A DNA stretch of 5,631 nucleotides, from positions 39,511-45,141 of the forward strand of contig DILZ01000109.1 of the NCBI GenBank assembly GCA_002425305.1, read 5' to 3'. Below are positions 5,335 through 5,631 of this stretch, piece after piece (the stretch's first letter is position 1; every line of letters begins with the position of its first letter). The notes under the pieces are model-generated. The model did not search any database. It saw nothing but the letters and a program-made list of their open reading frames with translations, and was not told where the DNA came from. This stretch comes from Ruminococcaceae bacterium UBA5579. GTDB lineage: Bacteria; Bacillota; Clostridia; Oscillospirales; Ruminococcaceae. The translations under genes and the position numbers were made by a program.

Positions 5335-5631
5335 GCGACAGCAGCTACAAAACCAAACAGCGCGATGAGATAGTCGAGTTTTTCAACTCCCACCGCGGCA
5401 AATGCTACACCGCGAAGGATCTGATAAAAAGCGGCGAGGTAAGCTCGGGCGAAGCGACCGTTTACAGAACGCTCTCGAAGCTGGCAGGGCAGGGAATATT
5501 AAAGCGGTTCACGGACGGCGATGCGGCTTGCTATCAGCTCAACGAAAGCGAGGAATGCTCGCGGCACTTTCACTTGAAGTGCGAGAGCTGCGGCAAGGTT
5601 ATCCATATGGACTGCGACTTTATGGCGGATA
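5331..5631 (+). CDS. Fur family metal- or peroxide-sensing repressor (partial, C-terminus off the right edge)
   Basis: One hundred residues are visible of a family usually near 130-150. An N-terminal winged helix (about 5-70) contains the recognition helix ATVYRTLSKLAGQGILKRF (42-60), the hallmark of Fur/Zur/PerR proteins. The dimerisation domain starts with HFHLKCESCGK (79-89): His79 and His81 are candidate regulatory metal ligands, and Cys84 and Cys87 form the first half of the structural zinc site. Extra cysteines at 25, 67, 76 and 95 are present. Sequence alone does not separate iron (Fur), zinc (Zur) and peroxide (PerR) sensors; the upstream box looks Fur-like. The gene overlaps the hydrolase stop by 4 nt and shares its promoter, so negative autoregulation through the box at 4270-4288 is likely. 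The second CxxC and the C-terminal ligands are outside the window. Confidence 0.95.
   Translation, partial: MSDSSYKTKQRDEIVEFFNSHRGKCYTAKDLIKSGEVSSGEATVYRTLSKLAGQGILKRFTDGDAACYQLNESEECSRHFHLKCESCGKVIHMDCDFMAD

Overview
The window looks like a chromosomal stretch of a low-to-medium-GC Firmicute, most likely a gut-type Clostridia (Oscillospiraceae/Ruminococcus-like). The reasons are a UvrB and a RadC/UPF0758 protein of Firmicute type, strong AGGAGG-type ribosome binding sites, frequent TTG and GTG starts, sigma-A-like promoters and a small Fur-family regulator. This placement is inference from gene style, not from a marker gene. I see no RNA genes, CRISPR, insertion sequences or phage genes.

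Layout. The left three quarters are read on the minus strand, in the order pduL-like phosphotransacylase (3570-4148), an unrecognised ~390-residue protein possibly of DUF6348 type (2279-3451), a RadC family JAMM protein (1506-2198), and uvrB (1368 running off the left edge; 456 residues of N-terminal and central sequence present). The gap between pduL and the ~390-residue gene holds two adjacent hairpins. An alternative pairing there could mask the downstream ribosome binding site. The radC-uvrB gap holds two more hairpins and a LexA/DinR-like site just upstream of uvrB.

The right quarter is read on the plus strand as a tight operon: a DUF4279 protein (4316-4801), an isochorismatase-like cysteine hydrolase (4801-5334, overlapping by 1 nt), and a Fur/Zur/PerR family repressor (5331 running off the right edge, overlapping by 4 nt).

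The most striking structure is the 137-bp divergent intergenic region between pduL and the DUF4279 gene. It contains a perfect 21-bp inverted repeat with a 5-nt spacer. Each arm carries a TTGATT -35 box exactly 17 bp from a TATAAT -10 box outside the repeat, so two mirror-image promoters fire away from each other. Just downstream of the plus-strand -10 is a good match to a Fur box (16/19 to the classical consensus; 12/14 to the 7-1-7 form). This suggests that the operon, whose last visible gene encodes a Fur-family protein, is autoregulated by metal or redox status.
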